Shown in pieces: positions 34,885-44,088 of a stretch of DNA of 52,681 nt. Below the pieces are notes generated by a model. It did not search any database. It saw nothing but the letters and a program-made list of their open reading frames with translations, and was not told where the DNA came from. This DNA comes from Anaerolineae bacterium. Its GTDB lineage: Bacteria; Chloroflexota; Anaerolineae; Anaerolineales; UBA11579. Position numbers and translations under genes: made by a program. How positions within the stretch are numbered: position 1 is the first letter of the stretch; each line of letters begins with the position of its first letter. The stretch covers positions 1 to 52,681 of the forward strand of contig SCUK01000033.1 in the NCBI GenBank assembly GCA_004297445.1, written 5' to 3'.

Positions 34885-36234
34885 TTAGACACCTCGTAAT
34901 CTTGGATTGAACACGCGGTCCATCGCGAAGCCTACCATGGCGAACGCAAGACCGGTGAACATCAACAGGGCTGCCGGCTGGAGAATCCAATAGTAGAACC
35001 CGTTGTAGAGCGCCGCATTGTTGTTGGCATCGTTAATCATCTTGCCCCACGTAGGCAGCGTCGGGTCACCCAGACCCAGCACAGCCAGGGTGGCTTCCAG
35101 AAACACGAAGGTGGGGATGCCCAGCACCAGACCCGGGATAAGCAGCGGAATAATGCGCGGGATTAGGTACTGGAACACAATGCGCATGCTGCTGGCCCCA
35201 TAGGCGCGCGCCGCTTCAATATAGGGAGATTCACGCACCTGCAGGAAGATGGCGCGGTACGTCTTGATGGCCGCGCCAAAAATACTGAGCAGGATGGTCA
35301 CGCCCAGCATCGTCCAGATACTGCGTGAGTAGAACACGCCCACCATGATGAGGATGTTGAGGAATGGCAACACCAAGTTGACCTCGGTGATGCGCTGGAT
35401 GAGTTCATCCAGCCAGGAGCCGTACCACACGCCGATAGCCGCGATGATCATCGTGATGACCGACGTGCCCAGTGAGGCCAGCGTCCCGAAGGCCAGCGCC
35501 ACCGGCGTGCCCCACAGCATCGCAATACCCAGGTCGCGGCGGAAGTGGTCAGTGCCGAACCAGCCGGACACCAGTCCGTGCATCACAAATTCGCTGCTGG
35601 TAAAGGTGTCGCCCTCTTCAAAGGTGCGCACATCCACCACCAGTTTGTAGATGCCCTTCAGCGGTTTCAATTCTTCGGAATTCGGGTCGGCAAACAACCC
35701 CTGGTTGGCCGGCAGGCCGCCAATGCGACGCGTGAGCCGCGTGTCCTGTCCAAAGCGGTAAGTCTCGGTCTGCGAGATGCCAACATCCACCACCCGGATT
35801 TCCCGACCATCCGGCGTGATCCACAACATCGAGACGAACGGTTTCTTGGTCGCGAACGTGGCCTTCATATACACAATCAGTTCCTGGGGGAACTGATCCG
35901 CCTGGAAGTCAAACGTGTACGTGATGGTGGATTGTGTGCCGCCGCCTTCGCGCGGCACATCCGTGCGGGTGGCGACTTCTGTATTGTCAGAGTAGTAATC
36001 AAACGACTCCGGCAGGTCATTTTCTATGAACCAGTTGTACCAGACAGGCGGCACCGTGCGCGGGTTCTGTCGCCAGTACTCCTCGCCGCCGCGCCACATG
36101 GTAATCGCCTCGTCATAAGGGATGGCAATCGGTGCATAGATACCCACCCCAATCAGGATCAAAATCAATATCATCCCTATCATGGCCGAGGGGTATCCCG
36201 CTAATTGCCGGAAAGCGCTTTTCAATGCTTGCAT
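34885..36234 (-). CDS. oppC: Oligopeptide ABC importer permease OppC with large insertion
   Basis: 449 residues, against about 300 for OppC. TM1 (17-38) is followed by an insertion of about 180 residues (41-220) containing beta strands with aromatic residues, then the usual GTDHFRRD (227-), five more helices and the EAA motif in EAARAYGASS...IPRII. The insertion lies between TM1 and TM2, on the outside, and may contact the binding protein. The gene start is ten bases after oppB. Confidence 0.85.
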   Translation of the reverse strand: MQALKSAFRQLAGYPSAMIGMILILILIGVGIYAPIAIPYDEAITMWRGGEEYWRQNPRTVPPVWYNWFIENDLPESFDYYSDNTEVATRTDVPREGGGTQSTITYTFDFQADQFPQELIVYMKATFATKKPFVSMLWITPDGREIRVVDVGISQTETYRFGQDTRLTRRIGGLPANQGLFADPNSEELKPLKGIYKLVVDVRTFEEGDTFTSSEFVMHGLVSGWFGTDHFRRDLGIAMLWGTPVALAFGTLASLGTSVITMIIAAIGVWYGSWLDELIQRITEVNLVLPFLNILIMVGVFYSRSIWTMLGVTILLSIFGAAIKTYRAIFLQVRESPYIEAARAYGASSMRIVFQYLIPRIIPLLIPGLVLGIPTFVFLEATLAVLGLGDPTLPTWGKMINDANNNAALYNGFYYWILQPAALLMFTGLAFAMVGFAMDRVFNPRLRGV

Positions 36235-36244
36235 CGTTGTGTCC

Positions 36245-37372
36245 TTATTCGCCGATCTTGACCCGCGGGTCCACCACGGCGTATATGAAGTCCAGCAGGA
36301 AAACGGTCATGGCCAGCAGGTAAGCGTAGATGATGGTGAGACCCACGATGACTGGCGTATCAAAGAGACCAATCGCGCGGAACGCTGTGCGTCCCAGGCC
36401 CGGCCAGGAAAAGACGGTTTCGGTGATGATGGCGCCGGTCCACAGCGTGATGACCAGCAGGCCGAAGTTGGTGATGATGGTGGGCAGTGTGGGGCGCAGA
36501 ATGTAGCGGCTTTCCACATCACGGTTGCTCAACCCCTTGGCCTTGGCCATTTCCACATAATCTTCGCTCGAGTAGATCAGGAAGAAGGTGCGCCAGTTGT
36601 AGATGCTGATGAAGAACGAACTGATGATGATGGCGCTGCTGGGCAGAATCAGATGCTTGAGCACGCTCATCGCGTAGTCCCACTGGTTGGTGGGTGGAGG
36701 CGCATCAATCATGCCGCCGAATGGCATCACCCGGAAGATGGCGGCGAAGATCAGGATGAAGAATATGCCGTAGAACCAGGGCGGCGCTGAAGACGTGGGC
36801 GAAAGCGCCACGGTGAACTTGTCCCAGAAACTGCCGTAGTTGCGCGAGAGCGTGAGCGCCAGGAAAATGCTGCCGAAGAACAGGAACATGTTGGAGAAAC
36901 CCATCAGCAACAGCGTGGGCGCAAGGCGCTCCAGAATGATGAGACGCACCGAGCGTGAACCGGAGTCGCTGCTCATATTCAGAGCGCGGCCGAGGTCCAG
37001 TTGCAGCGCGCCGGCCAGGTAGCCGATACTGCGCACCGCGAACGGCTTGTCCAGGCCCAGGCGCTTTTCTTCATCCGTCACCTGCGAAAGCAGGTACGCC
37101 TGTCGGGCATCCGGCTGCATGCTGCGGTAGAGCGGGTCGCGGTTAAGCCGGTCGGCAACCGCCTGGCGAATCTCGCCGCGCATGATGTTGTCCACGTAAC
37201 CGCCCATATTGGCGATCAGGATGGTGAGATACACGCCGATCACGACGGTGATGAACAGCATCACCAGCTTGACGATTGTGTATTTCGCGACGCGGGTGAT
37301 GGACTGCATCGCGGGGCTGAGGCGCTTGGGGGCGGCTTCAGCCGTGGGCTGGACCTGAGATTCAACGCTCAT
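36245..37372 (-). CDS. oppB: Oligopeptide ABC importer permease OppB
   Basis: 375 residues, longer than most OppB. An N-terminal cytoplasmic tail of about 30 residues rich in A/P precedes TM1, then a periplasmic loop of about 80 residues (GGYVDNIMRGEIRQAVADRL and onward). Later helices and the EAA motif EMAKAKGLSNRDVESRYILR, with GAIITETVFSWPGLGR, are standard. The first permease gene after a hairpin that separates it from the binding protein gene. Confidence 0.9.
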   Translation of the reverse strand: MSVESQVQPTAEAAPKRLSPAMQSITRVAKYTIVKLVMLFITVVIGVYLTILIANMGGYVDNIMRGEIRQAVADRLNRDPLYRSMQPDARQAYLLSQVTDEEKRLGLDKPFAVRSIGYLAGALQLDLGRALNMSSDSGSRSVRLIILERLAPTLLLMGFSNMFLFFGSIFLALTLSRNYGSFWDKFTVALSPTSSAPPWFYGIFFILIFAAIFRVMPFGGMIDAPPPTNQWDYAMSVLKHLILPSSAIIISSFFISIYNWRTFFLIYSSEDYVEMAKAKGLSNRDVESRYILRPTLPTIITNFGLLVITLWTGAIITETVFSWPGLGRTAFRAIGLFDTPVIVGLTIIYAYLLAMTVFLLDFIYAVVDPRVKIGE

Positions 37373-37495
37373 GATGACTACCTCTTTCTGCTGGTTTGAA
37401 GAACCGGGGTGTTGTCTGCGTTGCCGGAAGTTCCAACCCCGTTGCGGGTTGGACGTTCGGGCAATGCGGCAACCTCACGCTGCCGCCGGGTTCAA

Positions 37496-37531
37496 GACAG
37501 GGGCAAGGCTTTTGAGGGCCTTGCCCCTGTC
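37496..37531 (-). terminator. Attenuator-like hairpin between oppA and oppB
   Basis: A perfect 14-bp stem (GACAGGGGCAAGGC with GCCTTGCCCCTGTC, loop of eight bases) lies in the 191-base gap after the binding protein gene. No U-run follows on the minus strand, so it likely stabilises the oppA mRNA or partly stops readthrough, giving more binding protein than permease. Confidence 0.65.
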
Positions 37532-37563
37532 CTTACTTCAGTTACAGCTCAGCGAACTAAACC

Positions 37564-40140
37564 TTACTCCGTTACAAATTCGAACGTCGTGAAGGCCGGA
37601 ACGCTGACCGGGATGGCTACAACCGCGATTTCCAGCTTGTTGGAGCCAGCGCCCAGGGCGGTGGTGGTGTCGGCGCTCAGGGTGACGGAGTACTGACCGT
37701 CAGCCACCGGGGCAGCCGCACCGACTTCAACGATCTCGCCGGCGGCGTTGTACACGATGTACTTCACCGAAGCGATTTCGTCAGCCGGGTAGGCTTCGCC
37801 TTCGAAGGTCACGAAGACATCGAAGGTAGCTTCCGCGCCCACCGTCACGATGGCCGCACCGTCTACTTCAGCCGTGGCGATCTTGGGAGCCGAGAAGCCA
37901 GCCCACTTATCGCTCAGGTCGATGTAGTTCGGGTTGTTGACCAGGACGGCCTGCTTCTCAACCAGGAAGACCTGGGAGAGGATGTACGGGCCGGTGCCAA
38001 CCCAGAAGTGGCCGTACTGCGCATAGAAGGCGTCGAGGTTCGCATAGCGAGCCGCGGCTTCTTCCGGCGTGATGTACATGCCCAGGGTGGCGCTGAACGG
38101 AATGGTGCCTTCGGCAGCCACTGCATCCAGGCTGGTCTTCAGGATTTCGAGGCTCGGACCGCCGATGTAGTTGGTCCACTCGACTTCACTGGCTTCCGCC
38201 TTGTCAGCGGTGTAGGCCAGCAGGCCGTTGGCCTCGGCGTAGTTGGAGACCGCGATCACGTGCCAGGCGGCGTCACCGTAACCGTACGCGGGCCACAGGG
38301 TGGTCACGTTCAGTTCGGCGTCGGACTGCCACGCATCGGTGTAGAACTCAACTACGAGCGGGGATTCGGAAACGATGCGGAAACCCTTGAAGCCAGCCTT
38401 GAAGGCTTCAACGGAACCGGCGATCGATTCGTCGTAGATCGGGGAGCCTTCCATGCCGGGAGCGAAGGTCATGATCATGCCCATGACGAAGTCGGCAACG
38501 TCCAGATTGCTGCCGTCATGCCACTGAACATCATACAGATTTTCCGGGTAGTAGGACACGGACTTGACGACCGCGGTCAGACCATCCGGGTAAGCTTCGC
38601 CAACGGTGATGAAGGTTTCGGTTTCGACGTTCCAGTCAATCCAGGCATCCGCCGGGACGTCAATCGTCTCAGCGAAGGACAGGTCGACCCAGTCGTAGGT
38701 CTTGCCAACGGGCAGTTCGCCGGCGATGGTGACCTCAGCGCGTTCAATGCGCTGGGGCAGACCGATACCGGTGTGCGGGTTGAGCATGACGCCACGATCG
38801 TTGGTAGCAAGCTGCCACTGGTTGTCGTACGTCCAGTTGGAGCCGCCGACCGGGTTGGCCGGGTCAACGAACAGATCCGGGGTACCCCAGTTCAGGCTGC
38901 CACCTTCGGCATCGTCGAAGCGCAGGGTGTGCGGCCAGAGCGGGTTGATGTCAACGCCGGCGGCCAGGTCGAACGCCACAGAGACGTTCGGCTGCCACGG
39001 GCTGAAGGCACGACCATCTTCCAGCCAGACACGGTAGTTGTACTTGAAGGTCGACTCAAGAGCCTGGGCGACCATCTCATCACGCTGTTCAAGCGTGGTG
39101 AAGGCGCTGTTGGCCAAATCGTCGTACAGGGCGAGGTCGCCCTCTTCAAGGGTATAGCCCTGCCACAGGGTGGTGAAGGCATAGGCGCTGTTCGGGGAGT
39201 AGAAGAACTGGAAATCGCCCGCGTCATTGCGGGTGATGCCGCCAACGCCCCAGGCGCCGGTGTAGATGTGCCACAGGCCGTCATCGATGTTGCCGGCCAC
39301 CCAGAGGGCGGACAGCTCGGAGGACGTACCATACTGGCGGGTCACGGTGAAGCCAATCGACTCGAGCTGGTTGGAGACATAGTCACCAATCGGCACGCGG
39401 GTGCCGTCAGAGTCGGTTCGGATCAGGAAGATCACGTCCACCGGTTCGCCGCCAAAGTTCCACTTGCCATCGACCAGCGTAGCGCCCATGGCTTCCATTT
39501 CGGCGGTGATCTGCGCGTTGGCGCGATCGACGTCGTACTGGTAGCGGGATTCGAGGCCGCGGATGGTCTCAACGTAGCGGGCGTATTCCGGGAAACCGGA
39601 AACGAAGGAGAAGAACTTCGGCACAGCGTTGCCGCCGTACACTTCCTGGTTGATGTAGTTGCGGTCAACCAGCCAGTTCATCGCTTCACGGACTTTGGCG
39701 CTCGCGAACGGGTTCAACTTGCCGGTGGCGGGGAAGGTGTTGCCTTCGAACTCGCCGGAGGGGTTGAAGGTCAGTTCGTAGTAAATACCAAACTGGAACG
39801 AGCGCTCCAGGCCAGCCGCATCAGCAGCTTCGATGTCCTGGGGGGTGGACAGGTTGGACGCATAAACGTCAATCGCGCCGGCAGCAATCTGCGTCACCGC
39901 AGCGTCAGCCGTCACAACGGTCATGGTCACCTGGTCCAGCCAGCCGCCGTGGCGGGTGGTGGCGGGTACTTCGGGCTCAGCCGTCGGATCTGGTGCAGTC
40001 GGCTCAGTTGTAGCGGTATCCACCGGGGTGGACGTGTCAACCGGCTCTTCAGTTACATCGGGGGTCGGCGCGCAAGCTGCCAACACCATGCTGGCGATCA
40101 CCAGCAGGCCGAGGAGAGCCATCAATCGATTTCGATACAT
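37564..40140 (-). CDS. oppA: Family 5 solute-binding lipoprotein, probably circularly permuted
   Basis: 858 residues. Lipobox LAAC (Cys23), T/P/D-rich linker. Segments of the SBP family 5 fold occur in unusual order: IAAGAIDVYAS (85-95) and VREAMNWLVDR (150-160), normally late, come first; WHDGSNLDVADFV (540-552), normally near the N-terminus, and GTGPYILSQV (715-724) come after them. The C-terminal ~105 residues look like an Ig/CARDB-type beta domain. A good SD (GGAGGAG) precedes the ATG. It delivers peptides to OppBCDF, a role inferred from the operon. Confidence 0.85.
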   Translation of the reverse strand: MYRNRLMALLGLLVIASMVLAACAPTPDVTEEPVDTSTPVDTATTEPTAPDPTAEPEVPATTRHGGWLDQVTMTVVTADAAVTQIAAGAIDVYASNLSTPQDIEAADAAGLERSFQFGIYYELTFNPSGEFEGNTFPATGKLNPFASAKVREAMNWLVDRNYINQEVYGGNAVPKFFSFVSGFPEYARYVETIRGLESRYQYDVDRANAQITAEMEAMGATLVDGKWNFGGEPVDVIFLIRTDSDGTRVPIGDYVSNQLESIGFTVTRQYGTSSELSALWVAGNIDDGLWHIYTGAWGVGGITRNDAGDFQFFYSPNSAYAFTTLWQGYTLEEGDLALYDDLANSAFTTLEQRDEMVAQALESTFKYNYRVWLEDGRAFSPWQPNVSVAFDLAAGVDINPLWPHTLRFDDAEGGSLNWGTPDLFVDPANPVGGSNWTYDNQWQLATNDRGVMLNPHTGIGLPQRIERAEVTIAGELPVGKTYDWVDLSFAETIDVPADAWIDWNVETETFITVGEAYPDGLTAVVKSVSYYPENLYDVQWHDGSNLDVADFVMGMIMTFAPGMEGSPIYDESIAGSVEAFKAGFKGFRIVSESPLVVEFYTDAWQSDAELNVTTLWPAYGYGDAAWHVIAVSNYAEANGLLAYTADKAEASEVEWTNYIGGPSLEILKTSLDAVAAEGTIPFSATLGMYITPEEAAARYANLDAFYAQYGHFWVGTGPYILSQVFLVEKQAVLVNNPNYIDLSDKWAGFSAPKIATAEVDGAAIVTVGAEATFDVFVTFEGEAYPADEIASVKYIVYNAAGEIVEVGAAAPVADGQYSVTLSADTTTALGAGSNKLEIAVVAIPVSVPAFTTFEFVTE

Positions 40141-40600
40141 TTCGTTTCTCCTCCAGAAACATGGTTTGAGGTTTGTGTTTGGGTACTTACATTAAATGCG
40201 ATCTGTGCTTCCAACCACCTCCTTCCGGATTTAACGTACGGCAATCACATGGCATTGGAATCGTAAGGCAAACCAAGCCATGATTATAACGTAAATTTTA
40301 CACAGGCGCTTGTATAGACCGGAAAATGAGGAATCATCCAGAAAGGTAGGGCGGGGAGACCGCAACGAAATGGCGGAGAATCGTTTTTCAATCATTTACT
40401 CAATGATTTCCCAACGGTGGAGCGTAGGTTAAACGATTATACACGTCGGCATCCCCCCAAAGTCAACCCGTTAAGTAATATTCTCAGCATCTTCTAAGAT
40501 TTGTCCACTCCGTGCGCGGGCCCTCTTCGCTTCATTAAAGAGAGGCGAACATCCGGTCGTATGACGCCGGGTGCCGGAACGCGTGTAGTAAAATCGGCGA
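40141..40600. promoter_or_regulatory. Divergent control region of the two binding-protein genes
   Basis: 460 bases without a gene. A TATAAT lies on the minus strand at 40283-40288 for oppA, without a clear -35. Nested dyads sit upstream: AATCGTTT (40379-40386) with AAACGATT (40431-40438), and AATCATT (40390-40396) with AATGATT (40402-40408). On the plus strand TAAAAT (40589-40594) lies six bases before ATG 40601. No gene, terminator or RNA motif else. Confidence 0.5.
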
Positions 40601-42544
40601 ATGCGAATCAACCGACCCGTTCTCACCTCCCTGTTCCTTCTGGCCTGCGCCCTGCTGCTGGCGGCGTGCAGCGCCCAACCCACTGAAACCCCGGACGCCC
40701 TGCCCCTGCCGGCAGGAACCGCCGCCTCCGGCCAACCCGGCGCGGGAACCGGCGAACTGCCCACCCTTACCGTGTGCCTCGGCGGCGCGCCCAATGCCAT
40801 CCACCCCTACCTGGCGCCCAACATCTGGTCGCGCACCTTCCAGGAAGCCCTGTACCCCGCACCCTACCATGTGGAAAACGAGGCCATCCAGCCCGGCCTG
40901 CTGGACAGCATCCCCAGCCTGGGAGATGGCAGCGCCGAGCTGGTGCGCATCGAAGTGCAGATGGGCGACCGGGTGCTCACCGCCGACGGCGCCCCGCAGG
41001 AACTGGACCTGGGCCTGTATGTGCGTCCCGCCGGCTGCAACACCAATGACTGCGCCGTGCTCTACAACCCCTCGCAGCCGCTGTTCATGGACCAGTTGCG
41101 CGTGACCTTCAAAATCAAGTCCGGGCTCACGTGGGGCGACGGCAGCCCACTCACTGCCGCCGACTCGGTATTCGCCTACACCTACAACCTTGAGAACTTC
41201 GCCGGCAGCGGCAACAGCCGCCCGGCCTACACCGCCTCCTACGAAGCCATTGACGACACCACCGTGGTCTGGACCGGACTGCCGGGTGTTATCCCGCGGT
41301 CCTACATGACTTATTTCTGGACCCCCCTGCCGCAAAAACTGTGGGAGGGCAATGAAATCCTTAACAGCGGCGGGCCGATCCTATCGTTCATCGTCCCCGC
41401 CTCCTACGGCCCCTACCAGTTGGAAGACTGGACGGAAGACACCTTCCTCATGTACCCCAACCCGAACTACACCGGCCCCGACCCGGAAGGGCGATTCGCA
41501 CCGCTGGTGTTCAAAGTGGTCGGCGATGACGGCGAAGCCAATGTCGCCCGCCTGCTGAGTGGCGAATGCGACGTGCTGGACCCCAGCGCTCTGAAGGGCG
41601 TGGAAGTAAGCGCCATGACCCAACTCACCGCCAGCGGCCAGGCGAACCTGCTGACCAGCAACGCCGGCGCCTGGGAGGTGCTGTACTTTGGCATCAAACC
41701 CGCGAGTTATGACGACGGCTACGCCCCGGCCACCGACCGCGTCGACTTTTTTGGCGATGTGCGCGTGCGCCAGGGGCTGGCCCACTGCCTGAACCGGGGC
41801 GCCCTCCTGGATGCGGTGACCGCCGGGCAGGGCAGCGTGATGGACACCTACGTCCAGTCCGAGTCCCCGCTCTTCAATGCCGAAGCGACCCAATACGCCT
41901 ATGACCAGCAGGCCGGCATCGCCCTGCTGGAAGCCGCCGGTTGGGCCGCCGGCGCCGACGGGGTGCGCGTGGCGCAGGGCATCCCCACCATCCCGGATGG
42001 CACGCGCCTTTCCCTGCGCTACTTCGTGGCCGAAAACCCCATCAATGAAGAAGTGGCGGCGCTGCTGGAAGCCGACCTGGCAGCCTGCGGCGTGGAACTG
42101 ACCGTCACCGCCCTGCCGCGCGAGGAATACTACGCCACCGGCGAAGGCACGCCCTTGTTCGGTCGCGATTTCGACCTGGCGCAATACAGCTGGTCGGTGG
42201 ACTCGTCGCTGGAGCCCGCCTGCCACCTGTTCTATGGCTACACCGTGCCGGGGCCGGAGGGCGATGCTTTCCCGCTTGGCTGGAGCGGCTGGAACGTGAC
42301 CGGCTGGCAGAACCAGGAGTTTGACGACTCCTGCCAGACCGCCCGCAACGCATTGCCGGGCCAGGAAGGCCACAGCAGTCTGCACCAGACTGCGCAGGCC
42401 CTCTTCGCCAGCGAACTACCTGCCATCCCGCTGTTCACCTACCGCCAGTTCTCCCTCATCCGCCCGGACCTGTGCGGCCTGCAACTGGAAGACCTGACTG
42501 GTGTGCTGTACGGCTGGGAAAACGTCCGCTTCTGCGACTCGTAA
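40601..42544 (+). CDS. Family 5 solute-binding lipoprotein (canonical order)
   Basis: 647 residues. Lipobox LLAAC (Cys23). Segments occur in the normal order: DGSPLTAADSVFAY, then YGPYQLEDWTEDTFLMYPNP, then LLSGECDVLDPS, then VRVRQGLAHCLNRGALLDAV. Probably peptide- or oligosaccharide-binding. No SD; TAAAAT six bases before the ATG suggests a leaderless transcript. It is divergent from the opp operon and has no permease of its own, so it may feed the same transporter. An intrinsic terminator follows. Confidence 0.85.
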   Translation: MRINRPVLTSLFLLACALLLAACSAQPTETPDALPLPAGTAASGQPGAGTGELPTLTVCLGGAPNAIHPYLAPNIWSRTFQEALYPAPYHVENEAIQPGLLDSIPSLGDGSAELVRIEVQMGDRVLTADGAPQELDLGLYVRPAGCNTNDCAVLYNPSQPLFMDQLRVTFKIKSGLTWGDGSPLTAADSVFAYTYNLENFAGSGNSRPAYTASYEAIDDTTVVWTGLPGVIPRSYMTYFWTPLPQKLWEGNEILNSGGPILSFIVPASYGPYQLEDWTEDTFLMYPNPNYTGPDPEGRFAPLVFKVVGDDGEANVARLLSGECDVLDPSALKGVEVSAMTQLTASGQANLLTSNAGAWEVLYFGIKPASYDDGYAPATDRVDFFGDVRVRQGLAHCLNRGALLDAVTAGQGSVMDTYVQSESPLFNAEATQYAYDQQAGIALLEAAGWAAGADGVRVAQGIPTIPDGTRLSLRYFVAENPINEEVAALLEADLAACGVELTVTALPREEYYATGEGTPLFGRDFDLAQYSWSVDSSLEPACHLFYGYTVPGPEGDAFPLGWSGWNVTGWQNQEFDDSCQTARNALPGQEGHSSLHQTAQALFASELPAIPLFTYRQFSLIRPDLCGLQLEDLTGVLYGWENVRFCDS

Positions 42545-42570
42545 ATCACCCGCATCATCCCGAAGAATAA

Positions 42571-42604
42571 AAGACACCCGACCTTTGGAAAGGTCGGGTG
42601 TCTT
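42571..42604. terminator. Bidirectional intrinsic terminator
   Basis: AAGACACCCGACCTT pairs with AAGGTCGGGTGTCTT around a short loop, with ATAAA before and TATTT after, and lies between convergent genes. Confidence 0.85.
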
Positions 42605-42621
42605 ATTTATCCATCCCGGCT

Positions 42622-43914
42622 TTATGGCAACAACACGAAATCGCTCGGCCAGCTCCCCAGCGCCGCATACAGCACGGTCTGCTCGCCGCTGGCCGGGTCG
42701 AAGCGCGTCACCGGGCTACCGGATGTACTGCTTCCCTTTTCCGTCATGATCCACAACACATTGGCGTCATCAAACATCGCCGAAAGCGGATAGCCGGTAA
42801 CCTTCACCTGCACCGCGGTGGCCGTTTCCATGTTCGCCAGGTCGACCAGCCAGAAGCGCAACGCGTCTCCTTCGCGGATGCCATCATCCACCGCCAGCCA
42901 GCGGCCATCCGGTGAGAGCGCGGTGAACGCGAACCAGCGCTTGGCGGTTGCGGTGCGCACCCCGAACAGACGCTGCCACCACGGCGCGGCGCTCGCCTCC
43001 TGCTCCGGACGGTAGTGCACGATCTCGCCCAGCGACCCGGCGGTCACATCCACTTGCACCAGTACGCCGGCGTCCGTATCCAGCACCAGTAGACGGCCAT
43101 CCAGCGTATACACCAGCCCATTGCCGACCATGTAATCTTCAGCGCCCAGCGCGGGGATATCCAGGTGCCACTGGCTGCCATCCGTCAGGGACGTGCCGGT
43201 CACCCAGGCCTGCATCCCGCTGTAGTAGGCGTGGCACAGCGCGTACACCTCGCCGGCATCCGCGTTGTAGTGCACTTCCACCGGAAAGGCGTTGCCTTCG
43301 CACAGCATCCAGGTCTGTTCTCCATAAGCGCGCTGCTTGAGGTCATAACTGAAGAGCCGGTCGCCTTCGGTGTACGAGTACATCAAGACCTCATCCCCAT
43401 TCACGGCCAGTACCCGCATCGCCGCTGAATAGAACACCCCCGTCGGCAGGCTGGCGATGTCCAGCGTGTGCTGGCTCAACACCCGCCCATCCTCCGCATC
43501 CATCTGGGTGAGCACCAGCGGCCATTCCTCGCTGGGAGGGTCGGTATCCCCCGGGCTGTAGCGCAGGTCCTGCAGGCTGTCTTCTCCGGCCTTGCGCTGG
43601 TCGAGCACGAACAAACGCCCTCCCGCCTCATCCGCATAAACATCCAGGACGAAGCCGGCCTCCGTCGTCCAGCGCGGGAAGTCGCTGCCCGGTTGCCATG
43701 CCAGCAACTGCGGCGCGGCCATCACCAGCACTTCGGCCTGGCCGCTGAAATGACCGCGGTCTACCACCAGGAAAACCGCTTCATCGATACCGGAATACGC
43801 CGCGGGCTCTTTGGCCGCCCGCGCCCCAAACGCCTGCGCTGACCACAACGCCCCTGCCGCCAGCAGGCCCAGGGCCAGCGCCATCCCGCCAATCCGTAAC
43901 GTCTTCTTCGTCAT
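42622..43914 (-). CDS. Secreted/anchored protein, propeller-like, unknown function
   Basis: 430 residues. An N-terminal hydrophobic helix (10-30) ends in an AFGARAAKEPA cleavage-like site, so exported or anchored. The remaining part has repeated strands such as RLFVLDQRKAG, EVLMYSYTEGDRLFSYDL, RLLVLDTDAGVLVQVDV, WLAVDDGIREGDALRFWLVDL and TRFDPASGEQTVLY, a WD/propeller-like periodicity. No catalytic motif. Good SD AAGGAG. Could bind a ligand or act as an envelope scaffold. Confidence 0.7.
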   Translation of the reverse strand: MTKKTLRIGGMALALGLLAAGALWSAQAFGARAAKEPAAYSGIDEAVFLVVDRGHFSGQAEVLVMAAPQLLAWQPGSDFPRWTTEAGFVLDVYADEAGGRLFVLDQRKAGEDSLQDLRYSPGDTDPPSEEWPLVLTQMDAEDGRVLSQHTLDIASLPTGVFYSAAMRVLAVNGDEVLMYSYTEGDRLFSYDLKQRAYGEQTWMLCEGNAFPVEVHYNADAGEVYALCHAYYSGMQAWVTGTSLTDGSQWHLDIPALGAEDYMVGNGLVYTLDGRLLVLDTDAGVLVQVDVTAGSLGEIVHYRPEQEASAAPWWQRLFGVRTATAKRWFAFTALSPDGRWLAVDDGIREGDALRFWLVDLANMETATAVQVKVTGYPLSAMFDDANVLWIMTEKGSSTSGSPVTRFDPASGEQTVLYAALGSWPSDFVLLP

Positions 43915-44088
43915 CTTGCGCTCCTTCTATAATATTGGGCGAGGTTATTTCGCTCGCTTTTCCCCTACTACACCGCCGGCGGCTTGCGGGTTCCCACCCC
44001 GGCGCCCGTCAAGGTCTCAGGTGCGCGGCCCGCCGGGGGGCAGGCAGTATAATCAGGCCGGACGATTCCCCGCTCTGGAGCCCAACCA

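Noticed and set aside
38008-40266. 752-codon open frame antisense to oppA
   Set aside because: Shadow of a real lipoprotein gene; no domain or SD.
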